Origin: Desmodus rotundus
Lineage: Eukaryota > Chordata > Mammalia > Chiroptera > Phyllostomidae
Direction of reading: 5' to 3'
NCBI RefSeq assembly: GCF_022682495.2
Contig: NC_071394.1
Coordinates: forward strand, 30,228,470-30,292,469
DNA length: 64,000 nucleotides
Positions 21,927 through 32,404 of the stretch are shown here, in pieces; the first letter of the stretch is position 1; each line of letters opens with the position of its first letter. Under the pieces are notes generated by a model. The model had not been told where the DNA came from and made no database searches. It saw only the letters and a program-made list of their open reading frames with translations. The translations under genes were made by a program, and so were the position numbers.

Positions 21927-24336
21927 TTTTTTCCTATTACAGTTGATACTCAACATTATATTATATTAGTTCCAGGTATACAGCATAGTGGTTAGGCAAT
22001 TATGTAATTTACAAAGTGATTCTCTGGTTAATTCAATTACCCACTTGGCACCATACATAGTTATTGCAATATTATTGATGATACTCTATATCCCCATGAC
22101 TATTTTGTAGCTACCCATTTTTACATCTTAATCCCTTTACTTCCTTCACCCAGCCCTCCAAACTCCCTCCCTTCTGGTAACCATCAGTTTATTCTCTGCA
22201 TCTATGAGTCTGTTTCTGTTTTGTTTGTTCATTTATTTTGCCCTAGAGATTCCACATATAAGTGAAATCATATGGTATTTATCTTACTCTCTGACTTATT
22301 TCACTTAGCATCATACCCTCTCGGTCCATCCAGGTTGTCACAAATTGTAAGATTTCATTACTTTTTATGTTTGAGTAGTGTTCCATTGTATATACCACAG
22401 CTTTTTTGACCACTCATCGATATTTAATATCAATTTTACATAATAAATTAAAAAGTGACAACTGCATGAGGCTGGTCAATGACTGAAATGCCACTTCAAA
22501 AACAAACCCAACATTTAATCTGAAATTGTGTGTTTTTTCCCCACAGGATAATCAATGAGGAAAGTACAGGGTTGCTTCTTTAGATTTCTGGGACTTTTAT
22601 GAATGAATCTCAGAGCTTATTAGTTATGTGAGTACTCTGCAAATGGTTATTCATAATATGAATATTTTATTTTTTATTTCTTATTGAATTTATTGAGGTG
22701 ATATTGGTTCACGATACCATAAAGGCTTCAAGTGTACGATTCAACAAAACATCATCTGCACCCTGCACTGTGCACCCATCACCCAAAGCAAAGTCTCTTT
22801 CCATCTCCTTTTATTCCCCCTTTGCCCACATCCACCCACCTCCACCCTCCTTTCCTTCTGACTATCACCACACTGTTGTCTGTGTCTATGTGTTATACAT
22901 ATGTTTTTACACATTATATATATATAAATAAATATACATATATTAAATACATATATATACACACACATTATATACATATATATATATGGTTTTTTATCCC
23001 TTCACCTTCTTTCATCCAGCACCCCAATACCCCTTTCCTCTGACAGCTGTCAGTCTGTTCCATGTAGCCATACCTCTGTTTCTATTTTGGTTGTCAGTTT
23101 ATTTTGTTCATTAGATTCCACATATAAGTGAGATCACACGGTATTTGTCTTTCTCTGACTGGCTTATTTCACTTAGCATAATAATCTCCAGGTCCATCCA
23201 TGCTGTCACAAAGGGTAAGAGTTCCTTGAATTTTATGGCTGAGTAGTATTCCTCTGTGTAAATGTACTACAACATTTTCACCCACTCATCTACTTATGGA
23301 CACTTAGGCCATTTCCAAGTCTTAGCTATTGTAAATCATGCTACAAGGGACATAGGGGGCATATATATTTTTTGAATCAGTGTTTCAGGTTTCTTTGGAT
23401 ATATTCCAGAGGAAGATCAGTGGGTCAAAAGGCATTTTTAATTTTTTGAGGAAACTCCATGCTAATTTCCACAGTGGTTGCACCAATCTGCATTCCCATC
23501 AACAGTGCACAAAGGTTCTCTTTTCTCCACATCCTTGCCAGCACTTGTTGTTTGTTGATTTATTGATGGTAGCCATTCTGACAGTTGTGAGGTGATGTCT
23601 CATTGTGAGTTTAATTTGCATTTCTCTGATGATTAGTGACATTGAGCTTTTTTTTTTTTTTACATTGAGCATTTTTTATTATGTCTATTGACCATCTATA
23701 TTTCCTCTTTGGAGAAGTATCTATTCAGGTCCTTGGTCCATTTTTTAATTGTATTGTTTGTCCTCCTGGTGTTGAGTTGTATAAGTTCTTTATATATTTT
23801 GGAAATTAACTCTTTATTAGATGTATTACTGGTAAATATGTTCTCCAATTCAGTGGATTGTCTTTTTATTTTGTTGATGGTTTCTTTACTGTGCAAAAGC
23901 TTGTTAATTTGATGTAGTCCTACTTGTTTATTTTTTTTCTTTGTTTCCCTTGCCCAAGGAGACATATCAGCAAAAGTATTGTTATAAAAATGTCTGTTTT
24001 TACTGCCTATGTTTTCTTCTAGGATTTTTATGATTTTGTGACTTAACATTTCATTCTTTAATTCATTTTGAGTTTGTGTATGGTATAATTTGGTGGTATA
24101 AGTTCAATTTGTGCATGTATCTGTCCAATTTTCCTACCACCATTTATTTTATAAACTGTCTTTACCCCATTGTATGTTTTTACCACTTTTTTCATATACT
24201 AATTGACTACATAGGTGTGGGTCTATTTCTCAAACTGCTATTCTGTTCTATTAATCTATGTGTCTGTTTTTATGCCAGTACCATGCTGTTTTGATTACTA
24301 TAGCCCTGTAGTATAGTTTGATATCAGGTAGATTGA
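21927..24336 (-). mobile_element. Composite L1 insertion: two L1 3' ends with 235 bp between
   Basis: Reading the minus strand: L1-B (24,336 to about 22,662) covers part of ORF2 (a 117-codon piece at 23,696-24,049 with the ETINKIKRQSTELENIF segment) through its 3' UTR. Next come about 235 bp that are not L1. Then L1-A (about 22,425 to 21,932) gives the end of ORF2 and a second 3' UTR ending in a short poly(A). An imperfect 12-bp repeat TGGAGGTRGGGT flanks the whole. One insertion carrying a 3' transduction, or several separate insertions, could explain this. Confidence 0.65.
22905..22990. repeat. TA-rich microsatellite inside the L1 3' UTR
   Basis: Alternating tatata/cacaca words (acattatatatatataaataaatatacatatatt...acacacacattatatacatatatatatatgg) lie within the L1-B 3' UTR. 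Confidence 0.75.
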
Positions 24337-24660
24337 TATGGAGGTAGGGTCTTTAAAGAGGTGATCAAGGTAAAGTGAGTTCATATTGATGGGACTTAAT
24401 ACAATATAAGTAGTGTTCTTATAAAAAGAGATAAGAAATAAGAAACAGACTCACATGGAGAAAAGATCCTGTGAAGACACAGGGGGAAGTGGCCATCTAA
24501 TCTATAAGCCAAGAAGATGGACTTAGAAGAAGAAACCAACCCCGCTTACCAATGCCTTGATCTTGGACTTTCGGCCTCCAGAATTGTAAGAAAATAAATT
24601 TCTGTTGTGTGAGCCAACCAGTCTGTGGTACTCTGTTATGGTTGCTCGAGCAGATCAACA

Positions 24661-26248
24661 TACTCACTTTCTTAAAAGGGAGTAAGTAGAGGGAGACTCG
24701 CTTTGAGGAAGTCTCACAACCTCACTCCCAATGTGAATCAGAGAAGTTCAAGTTGACTGCCTGAGGGAGGTTTACTTATAGAGGAAGCTCCAAGAGTTGC
24801 AAGCACTGGAAAGCTCATGGGACTACTTCAGAATGGCCAGTGCAGGCTGAAGACAGATGGTGCTGGAGTCCTTTCATGTGGCCTTCCCTGGGGTTTTGCA
24901 AGCAGTTCTAACTTGTTCCTTGTAGGCTGATGCTAAATTCCATTCATTAGCAAGTTTCCCAGTGGCCTAATTTTATTGGTTCTTCAGGAGTTCCTCTCCT
25001 GCTTTTCAGGCCTCCAGTCATCTAAAATGTGGTGTCTTCAGCAAATTCACCGACCTCATTATGTGTGATCCCTCTTCTAAGTCATTTAGCCCTTGTCCTG
25101 GCTCCTAATAAATAAATACTGATTCTAAGACAAAAACCCAAGAGGCCATACATTTAATTGCTTTCCATGCTGAGAAAGAATCATTTATTAGCGCTGTGCA
25201 AAAGCGCCGTGTTTGAAAACTCCAAACCACATGAAACACCACAAGTTCTGAGCCAGAGCCTAATGGAGAAACAGCCAAGTTTCATCTGAACTTTGTTAGG
25301 CCTCATGACCTTTCACAAAACCTCAAAGCAAACATAATTCAGCCCCTGGATAGGCTCAAACTCTGAGTTGAGTCCTGTCATTTGTTTGGTTTTGGAGCAG
25401 CTGCTTATGTCACAAATCCACACTTCTGGTTAAAAAAAAAATCCATGAGATGGCCTCAACCCAGTTTGATGTTCTGTTTTATTTTTGTTTTGTAACATGC
25501 CTATAATTGTGAAACCTAAGACTCCTTTGGAAAGCCAGCTCTACAGGACAAGTTGTGGGTTTAGAATTGCCAGGTAAATTGGGACTGAGAGATTTCAAAT
25601 GGAATTCGGTGAGAAAACAGTGGTCATGAATCTGAAGGAATACCTGAGGGTAGGAGTATGATGGCCAGAGGAGAAGAGTTTTGTTTTGTTTTAAAGAAGA
25701 GGCATTGTCTGGACACAATGCGTGCTTAGTTAGAATTTGTTGACTGACCTCTTCAACACATGTAATCTGTAGTTGCCTCTTGTCCTGAACTTTATCCAGA
25801 GACCCCTGACAGGAACTTCACAGGCATTTCTGTATCACTGTACATCCATCTGAGCCTGCTGGACCCCTGCCTGTCTGAGTTAGAATGGCTTGACAGTGAA
25901 TGCTATTATGAGAAGGAGGCCAACTGGACTGAGAAAGAGCAGGAGTGCATTAGACAGAGGGTTTGGAGACTTTGCATCAGACACATCCACTGGGTTGGGA
26001 CAGGTGCCTGGGGAGGAAGACAACCCAAGAACAAATAATAGAAATTTGGTTGTATAGACTAAATTTATATTATGGCAGTGGCCCTGGCAAATGGAGGTGA
26101 CCTGAACAAAAAGGAGGTCTTCTTTAGGCAGGTTGGAGCCTGGAGACAGACAGCCATTTTAGTGGTTAGCCCAGGTTGGTCTGGCAGCAAGAGGTTGGCC
26201 CAACCACAAGGCCGGAGTTTGGAGGCAAAATTCTGATCAGTGTGTATT
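24661..26248. other. Anonymous sequence
   Basis: No supported gene. There is a 79-codon minus ORF at 25479-25718 without a motif. A short GCGCTGTGCAAAAGCGC-like palindromic word lies at about 25,191-25,207. Nothing else seen. Confidence 0.4.
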
Positions 26249-26262
26249 AAAAGTTAGAGCTG
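26249..26262 (+). repeat. Left target-site duplication of HAL1-type copy 1
   Basis: AAAAGTTAGAGCTG is repeated exactly at 28,242-28,255 after the poly(A) tail. The TT|AAAA setting is the usual L1 endonuclease site. This fixes both ends of the element. Confidence 0.95.
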
Positions 26263-26271
26263 GATATCAAA

Positions 26272-26284
26272 CCAAGATGGCGGC
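26272..26284 (+). promoter_or_regulatory. YY1-like site at the HAL1 5' end
   Basis: CCAAGATGGCGGC lies about 10 bases from the element's first base. In human L1 a CAAGATGGCGGC-type YY1 site at the same place sets the transcription start. Copies 2 and 3 keep related words (CCAAGATGG at 38,485-38,493; rc of CAGAAGATGGAGGC at 57,385-57,398). Function here is inferred. Confidence 0.7.
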
Positions 26285-26457
26285 ATAGGTAGACACACTG
26301 TGTTTCCTCGCACAACCAGAACTGACAGAGAATAGAACAGCAAGGAAGTCCGACACCAAGGAAATAAAAAATAAACATTCATCCAGACCAGTAGGAGGGG
26401 CGGAGACGGGCAGCCAGGCCGGAGAGGACTCGCGTGGCTGTGGGGGGACCGAGACTG

Positions 26458-26618
26458 GTGGAGTGTGGGACGAACGGGGCAGGCAGTCTGACCACTGGCG
26501 GACCCTGCAACCCCACATTCGCGCACAGATAAACCAAGAGGGCTGGACTCAGAGTGGTAGAGAGTGGGGCAGGCAGAGCGGCGGGTGGCACCCCGCGGCC
26601 CCACATTCACACACAGAT
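26458..26618 (+). repeat. Tandem monomer-like repeats in the HAL1 5' UTR
   Basis: Unit 1 (26,458-26,530) runs from GTGGAGTGTGGG through GGGGCAGGCAG to CCCCACATTCGCGCACAGAT. Unit 2 (26,557-26,618) runs from GTAGAGAGTGGGGCAGGCAG to CCCCACATTCACACACAGAT. A partial third unit (GTGGAGAGTGGAGCGGGTG) follows at about 26,871-26,891. The units are CpG-bearing and diverged from each other. Confidence 0.65.
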
Positions 26619-27018
26619 GGACCGGACGAATGGCGGGGAGCGAAGCAGACCCAGCAACCCAAGACTCCAGCGCGGGGAAATAAAGCCTCAAACCTCTGAT
26701 TGCAAATGCCCGTGGGGGTTGGGGCAGCAGCAGGAGAGACTCCCAGCCTCACAGGAGAGGTCATTGGAGAGACGTACAGGGGCCTAGGGCGTGCACAAGC
26801 CCACCCACTCGGGAACCAGCACCAGAGGGGCCCAGTTTGATTGTGGGTAGCAGAGTGAAAGTTTGGAGTCCGGTGGAGAGTGGAGCGGGTGCCATTGCTC
26901 CCTCTCAGCCCCTCCCCCACGTACAGAGTCACAGCGCAGTGACCAGCATTACCCCATCCCGGGAACACCTAAGGCTCCGCCCCTTAAGGTAACAGACGTG
27001 CCAAGACAAAAAAAAAAA

Positions 27019-27858
27019 ATGGCCCAAATGACAGAACACTTCAAAGCTCCAGAAAAAATACAACTAAGCAAGGAAGAGATAGCCAACCTATCGGATGCAC
27101 AGTTCAAAACACTGGTTATCAACATGCTCACAGAATTGGTTGAATTTGGTCGAAAACTAGATGAAAAAATGAAGCCTATGCTAAGAGAAACAAAGGAAAA
27201 TGTACAGGGAACCAATAGTGATACAAAGGAAACTGGGACTCAAATCAACAGTGTGGACCAGAAGGAAGAAAGAAACATCCAACCAGAAAAGAAGGAAGAA
27301 ACAAGAATTTGGAAAAATGAGGAGAGGCTTAGGAACCTCCAGGACATCTTGAAACGTTCCAACATCCGAATTATAGGGGTGCCAGAAGGAGAAGAGGAAG
27401 AACAAAAAATTAAAAACTTATTTGAGCAAATAATGAAGGAGAACTTCCCTAATCTGGCAAAGGAAATAGACTTCCAGGAAGTCCAGGAAGCTCAGAGAGT
27501 CCCAAAGAAGCTAGACCCAAGGAGGAACACACCAAGGCACATCATAATTACATTAGCCAAGATTAAAGAGAAGGAGACAATCTTAGAAGCAGCAAGAGAA
27601 AAGGAGACAGTTACCTACAAAGGTCTTCCCATAAGACTGTCAGCTGATTTCTCAAAAGAGACCTTACAGGCAAGAAGGGACTGGCAAGAAGTATTCCAAG
27701 TCATGAAAGGCAAGGACCTACATCCAAGATTACTGTATTCAGCAGAGCTATCATTTAGAATGGAAGGGCAGATAAAGTGCTTCTCAGATAAGGTCAAGTT
27801 AAAGAAGTTCATCATCACCAAGCCCTTATTATATGAAATGTCAAAGGGACTTACCTAA
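27019..27858 (+). CDS. ORF1p of HAL1-type element (L1 ORF1-like RNA-binding protein), intact
   Basis: 279 codons, open from ATG to TAA. I chose the ATG at 27,019 because the ORF upstream of it (to 26,863) lies in the GC-rich 5' UTR, and because copies 2 and 3 begin with the same MAQM word at the matching place. L1 ORF1p is a trimeric cytoplasmic RNA-binding chaperone that coats its own transcript. Visible layout: N-terminal charged segment (1-30), helical heptad-like coiled coil rich in Glu/Lys (about 31-112), RRM-like core with the typical NIRIIGVPEGEE word (115-126) and KENFPNL (140-146), then the C-terminal domain with LSADFSKETLQARRDW (207-222), HPRLLY (235-240) and LSFRMEGQIKCF (244-255). 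It is a little shorter than human L1 ORF1p (338 aa), mainly in the N-terminal part. There is no ORF2 downstream, so reverse transcription would need an L1 in trans. Confidence 0.9.
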   Translation: MAQMTEHFKAPEKIQLSKEEIANLSDAQFKTLVINMLTELVEFGRKLDEKMKPMLRETKENVQGTNSDTKETGTQINSVDQKEERNIQPEKKEETRIWKNEERLRNLQDILKRSNIRIIGVPEGEEEEQKIKNLFEQIMKENFPNLAKEIDFQEVQEAQRVPKKLDPRRNTPRHIIITLAKIKEKETILEAAREKETVTYKGLPIRLSADFSKETLQARRDWQEVFQVMKGKDLHPRLLYSAELSFRMEGQIKCFSDKVKLKKFIITKPLLYEMSKGLT

Positions 27859-28241
27859 GAAAAAGATCAAAAATATGAACAGTAAAAATGACAGCAAACT
27901 CACAGTTATTAACGACCACACCTAAAACAAAAACAAGAGCAAACTAGGCAAACAACTAGAACAGGAACAGAACCATAGAGATGGAGATCCCATGGAGGGT
28001 TGTCAATAGGGGAGTGGGAGGGGCAGGGGGGGGAAAGTACAGAGAATAAGTAGCATAGATGATAGGTGGAAAATAGACAAGGGGAGAGTAAGAATAGTGT
28101 AGGAAATGTAGAAGCCAAAGAACTTATAAGTATGACCCATGGACATGAACTATAGGGGGGGAATGTGGGAGGGAGGGGGTGGGCAGGATGGAGTGGAGTG
28201 GGGGGGGTGGGACAACTGTAATAGCATAATTAGTAAAAAAA
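27859..28241 (+). other. HAL1-type 3' UTR and poly(A)
   Basis: A purine-rich stretch with several G runs (GGGGGGG near 28,030, 28,156 and 28,200) ends in 'gggacaactgtaatagcataattagtaaaaaaaaaa'. The ACAACTGTAAT word and the AATAAA-like end are shared with the local L1 3' ends. G runs just before the 3' end are common in L1 3' UTRs, where they may form quadruplexes. Confidence 0.75.
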
Positions 28242-28255
28242 AAAAGTTAGAGCTG

Positions 28256-29989
28256 AATGGGATGGTAATGGTGATAATACGGGCATAGCAACTGCAAGAG
28301 GGGATTCTTTTGAGTTTCAGGGTGGGAACTTCATTCTAACTTCTGACAGATGCCCATGTGTTAAACTGAGTCTCAAAATCAGGCAAACTGATGCTAATGT
28401 GATGAATTAGACCAAAACTACTTATCACAAGTCTCTGTTCCCTTTCATCCTCCTCTCCCAACTCTCCTCTGCCACAGATGTGGCTGGAAAGGGTCAAGAT
28501 CAGTGGAAGGAATGAAGTCATGGAAGGAGGGACTCTAGATCAGGTGAGGCTGTGTAGGTCATCATAAGAATTTGCAATGTAAGGGAGACTCCAACCATTT
28601 AACTCACTGTCTGCTCTTCTCTACTTTAATGTCCCCAGGTCCAAGGCAAGTCCAAGCAGGACCTGCAAGTTTAGATCAGACAACTTTTCCCACATTTCAG
28701 GTGCTATGTGAACAAAGTGCAAATTAGCGTTTGCATCGGCAACCTTTTTGTAGATATTGATCTTATTCTCAATGATAACTCCTTGCATTTGGTAAAGTTA
28801 GTAGTTATGCAATTTTATATTAACTCCATAGAAAGGAACAAAAGAGAAAATCATATTTCAATCACACTGTTTTAAACTTTATTATTGATCTAGTAGGTAT
28901 TTTATCTACATTTAAAAACAGAAATATTTTAATAAGAATTACAGAAAAATTGATAGGTTTTTATTGAAAAGCTTTCTAGGATCAATCTTTGTTAGATCAA
29001 TTCAATTATTTGATAACATTCCCATAAAAGTTAAACCATTGTTAATTTTATATGAATAAAAGGGTTATCATTAGGATCAATTAGTTTTCTGGCTTGATTC
29101 ATTTATTTTAAGTTAACTTTTACCTACTTGTACATTTTGTGATTATGAGTTTTCCTTCATAGAAATTTTTTCTACCAAGCTTATTTCTCAGGTCAAATTT
29201 TATGAATGTAAAGATTTAATTCTTTCATTCACTTTCAGCTAATAAACATTTAAAATCATGTACAATTTTACATACTGTTGATTTTGTTTTTAGAAAACAT
29301 TTTTACCATGTCTATTTCCCACTTTTAATTATTCAATTTTCTATCTATATCAAATTTTACAACATACAGTTTTAGTCAGTGTTAGTTTTGTTCTGTGTTG
29401 ATTGTTTTTTCCAGTAATATTCTATAAGAATTGGATGAAGAGCTACTAGTTATGAAAGTTTTATTGAAGCAACTGGCAAAAGGCACAGTCATATGAATCA
29501 GATGCAGGGCAGAGTCTAAAGTGGGGTCAAAATGTCTTGCACCAGGCTCACCCTACCGCTCCCCAGTCCACCATCATATCCAAGCCCATTAATCCTTTGT
29601 TGTATGTAATAAGGCCTGCCAGGAAGATTCATCTTAGCTCTTTGACAAATATGCTTATTTTATCAATAGATACTGGTGATGGTAGAGTTGGGGAGGTGAA
29701 TAAAAGAGCCTAGGAAGAAAGGCTCTAAGAGGCAAATGACTACTTCATTATGAAAAAATTTCAGAACAAAGCAAAGATTTGCAAATTACTTTCACAATGA
29801 ATTTTGACCCAAAATTATTGTTTCTAGGTTCCAAAATTAAAGAGATGCATATCTCTTTATCACAAAACTTATAGAGTAGGAAAATGACTGTTATGAGCAT
29901 GTTAGGAAAAGTCTAAAATTTACAACTTTGGGTAAGGTGAAAAATAATGACCTAAATGTGGAAAACAGAGCCTGTAAATTGAATTGGAA
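28256..29989. other. Anonymous sequence, AT-rich from 28.7 to 29.4 kb
   Basis: No supported gene. The AT-rich part has the texture of decayed L1 but no block I can align. The 61-codon ORF at 28336-28521 (minus) has no motif. Confidence 0.35.
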
Positions 29990-30145
29990 AGAACAGAAAT
30001 GTGGGGCCAGAAGACTTGGTTTCCGATCCTACATGTTTTCTTTCTATCTTGGGGGACTTAGTGTCATTTACTTGGCCCTCTTGACTCTTGGTTTTCTCAT
30101 CTACAACACTCTGAACACCTCATAGGGTAGTTGCGAAGGTCAAGA
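29990..30145 (+). mobile_element. MIR-type SINE relic
   Basis: 'ggggccagaagacttggtttccgatcc' then 'tggttttctcatctacaacactctgaacacctcatagggtagttgcgaaggtcaag' corresponds to the MIR order (…GACCTGGGTTC…, TTTCCTCATCTGTAAAATG…, CCTCATAGGGTTGTTGTGAGG). Confidence 0.7.
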
Positions 30146-30239
30146 ACCATTCAAACTCTCTGACTAATATGGAAGGCAAAGCAAGTTATTAATGAGTCAT
30201 GATGATTAACTTGTGAAATTAATCACTTTTCAAAGAAAA

Positions 30240-30320
30240 GCTTCTTGTCCTGTTCTCTTCTCTCCTTTTCCTTCTCTTCCCATCCTTCCTCCTCCTCCTC
30301 CTCCTCTCCTTCTTCCTCCA
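30240..30320 (+). repeat. Polypyrimidine tract with (CCT)n
   Basis: A C/T-rich run ending in 'ttcctcctcctcctcctcctctccttcttcctcc'. Confidence 0.85.
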
Positions 30321-31149
30321 GCTGGCCACACATGAAAGTCTTAGGATGGGGGCTGGCTGAACCAGAAAGACCAACCTTATGATTTATAGTCGGGGCTTTG
30401 AGTCACTTGAAGTCAATGAACCTAGAAACTGAGTTCATCCATGTGGGCAACAATTGATCAATCAGTGATGTCTGTGCAAAGAAGCCTCAAAACAATTCTG
30501 GACACAGAAGCTCAGGTGAGTCCTAAGGTGGCAATACTCCCTGGATAAATACTCCCAGCATCAATGCTGGGAGGGTAACACATCCTGAGAACAATGGAAA
30601 CTTCAAGTTTGGGACTCTCTTAGACTCTGTCCTATGCATCTCTTCCTTTGGCTGATTTCGATGTATTCTTTCCCTGTAATACATGTAACTGTGAATATAA
30701 TAGCTTTCATCAAGTTTGTGAGTCTTTCTAGTGAACTATGGAATCTGAGGGTGGTTTGGGGAAGCACTTGAATTTCATTGGTGTCATAAATGAGGCTTAT
30801 GTTTTATAGATGCTTCCCTCTAATTTTGTCGTTGGACCCTAACTCCTTGTCTTTGGAGTCAGAAGTCTTGGATAGCATTAGCAATCTGGAGTACCCTTAC
30901 CTCATAGTTTGGCTGAATCTAGGTACCACCCTCCATCTTTCATTACTTCTCTCTCAAAACTCTGAAAATCCTTGATTTATGGTATCATCTTCATCATCTT
31001 TGGTGATTCCTGGAATGAGAGAAAGAAAATACATTATTGAGGTATGTATTTGTTTTGAGCTGTGGGTGGAATGCAGTGAAATTGTGCAGTTTAAGTTCCT
31101 ACAGGGAGACAAAAAGAAAAGTTTGTTCATATTACGCATATGGCTAATT
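30321..31149. other. Anonymous sequence
   Basis: No supported gene. Short ORFs at 30790-30975 and 30979-31200 have no motif. Confidence 0.4.
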
Positions 31150-31400
31150 CACTCAACAACTGCTTATGAGGTTCTTGCCATGGAGAAGGCATTGTTGTAA
31201 AGGCTTTATATGTCTGAACTCATTGGATATTGATAATGACCATTGAGGTAGATTCTATTATTTTTATTATTTTGAGCAGCATACAAGTGAACAAACTGGA
31301 GCCAGGAAAATGAAAGAATATGCCCAAACTCCCATGGCCAGCAATGGTTAAGCCAGGTGAAATCTCAGGCTCCAAAATTGTTTGTAGCCACTTTGTCATT
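31150..31400 (-). mobile_element. MIR SINE (relic), reverse orientation
   Basis: The rc MIR order: 'gttcttgccatggagaaggcattgttgtaaaggctttatatgtctgaactcattgg', 'gaggtagattctattatttttattattttgagcagc', 'atgcccaaactcccatggccagcaatggttaagccaggtgaaatctcaggctcc'. Confidence 0.8.
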
Positions 31401-31744
31401 GAGGCTGTGGATTCAAACCCTTGACTCTTGGATTCAAAGGAGCCCAATATAGTGGGGAAGACAGACTTATAAGCAAACAATGTTATTATCATACAGCAAG
31501 TTCTCAGCAGAAAGATTGCAGGAGTGGGAGGAACAAATCTGAATTGCCTCAGTAACAAAGTTGGGGTTGTTTTTTACTCAGTGCTCTTTCTTGCATTTTA
31601 TATCCAACTTGTCTCCACATCTGTCAATCCTATATTCTCTGTCCCCACCCCAAAGTATCTGGAAGCCATTCTTTGTTGCAAATATTTTCCTTTAATTTTG
31701 CTTTTGGTGTGTTTTTGTTAAAAACTTTGAAATTTTATTTCAAG
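31401..31744. other. Anonymous sequence
   Basis: Nothing recognised between the MIR and the old L1. Confidence 0.35.
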
Positions 31745-32059
31745 ATTTTCTTCTCATATGACCCTAAGGTCATAAAGACATTATATTGTCTTAAAAAGTT
31801 AAAAAATTTTGCACTTCACATTTAGCTCTTAGGTACACCATTTATTAGACCCAGACTTGGGTACACGGCATGCAGTAGGAACATAGTTTCATACCCGCCA
31901 CCCCAGCTCCAGTGATCTGCATTCAAATATTTATGGTCTCTTTCTAGGTTTTCTGTTCTGGTCATTTGGTGTGTCTATTTTCATACCAAAAACATACTTA
32001 TTTCATTCACAAACATAACTTTACAACAACAAAAAGCACTAAATTCATAAATATAATTT

Positions 32060-32366
32060 AAAAAAAATTTTATTGTTATTCAATTACAGTTGTATGCCTT
32101 TTCTCCCCATCCCTCCACCCCACCCCAGCTGAACCCACCTCCCTCCCCCACACCCACCCTCCCCCTTGATTTTGTCCATGTGTCCTTTATAGTAGTTCTT
32201 GTAATCCCCTCTTCCCACTGTCCCCACCCCACTCCCCCCTGGCTATTGTTAGATTGTTCTTAACTTCAATGTCTCTGGTTATATTTTGTTTGCTTTTTTC
32301 TTCTATTGCTTATGTTCCAGTTAAAGATGAGATCATATGGCATTTGTTCCTCACTGCCTAAGTGAA
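32060..32366 (-). mobile_element. 5'-truncated L1 3' end (307 bp)
   Basis: The rc of an L1 3' UTR: 'ttttattgttattcaattacagttgtatgcc', C-rich middle, 'cttgattttgtccatgtgtcctttatagtagttc'. Exact 13-bp TSDs ATAAATATAATTT lie at 32,047-32,059 and 32,367-32,379. Confidence 0.9.
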
Positions 32367-32404
32367 ATAAATATAATTTTTGATAACATAAATGTAACTG
32401 AAAT

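Larger units (their letters stand above)
21838..24660 (+). mobile_element. MLT1-type MaLR LTR split by a composite L1 insertion
   Basis: The left part (21,838-21,926: 'gtattcacatgttgaagtccctagtgcctcagaatgtgactgtatttggaggtgggg') and the right part (24,337-24,660: 'ggaggtagggtctttaaagaggtgatcaaggtaaa', 'gtgaagacacagggggaag', 'cttgatcttggactttcggcctccagaattgtaagaaaataaatttctgttgtgtgagcc') together make one LTR. The 2.4 kb between them is L1-derived and minus-strand. Confidence 0.8.
26263..28241 (+). mobile_element. Complete HAL1-type (ORF1-only, half-L1) retrotransposon, copy 1
   Basis: A 1,979-bp element bounded by perfect 14-bp TSDs. It consists of a GC-rich 5' UTR of 756 bp (26,263-27,018), one uninterrupted ORF1 (27,019-27,858), a G-rich 3' UTR of about 370 bp and a short poly(A). 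No ORF2 is present and no room exists for one. L1 ORF1 and ORF2 are normally adjacent. Here ORF1 runs straight into a 3' UTR, as in the half-L1 (HAL1) elements known from mammals. Two other copies with the same layout lie at 38.5 and 55.6 kb, so this is a family and not one deletion. The perfect TSD and open ORF1 suggest a recent insertion. Confidence 0.9.

Noticed and set aside
25191..25207. Palindromic GCGCTGTGCAAAAGCGC-like word as a regulatory site
   Set aside because: A single short imperfect palindrome with no matching context. Expected by chance in 64 kb.
26863..27018. Upstream in-frame extension of HAL1 ORF1 (52 more codons)
   Set aside because: It lies in the 5' UTR, includes a run of Lys codons from an A-run just before the conserved ATG, and the MAQM start is shared by all three copies.
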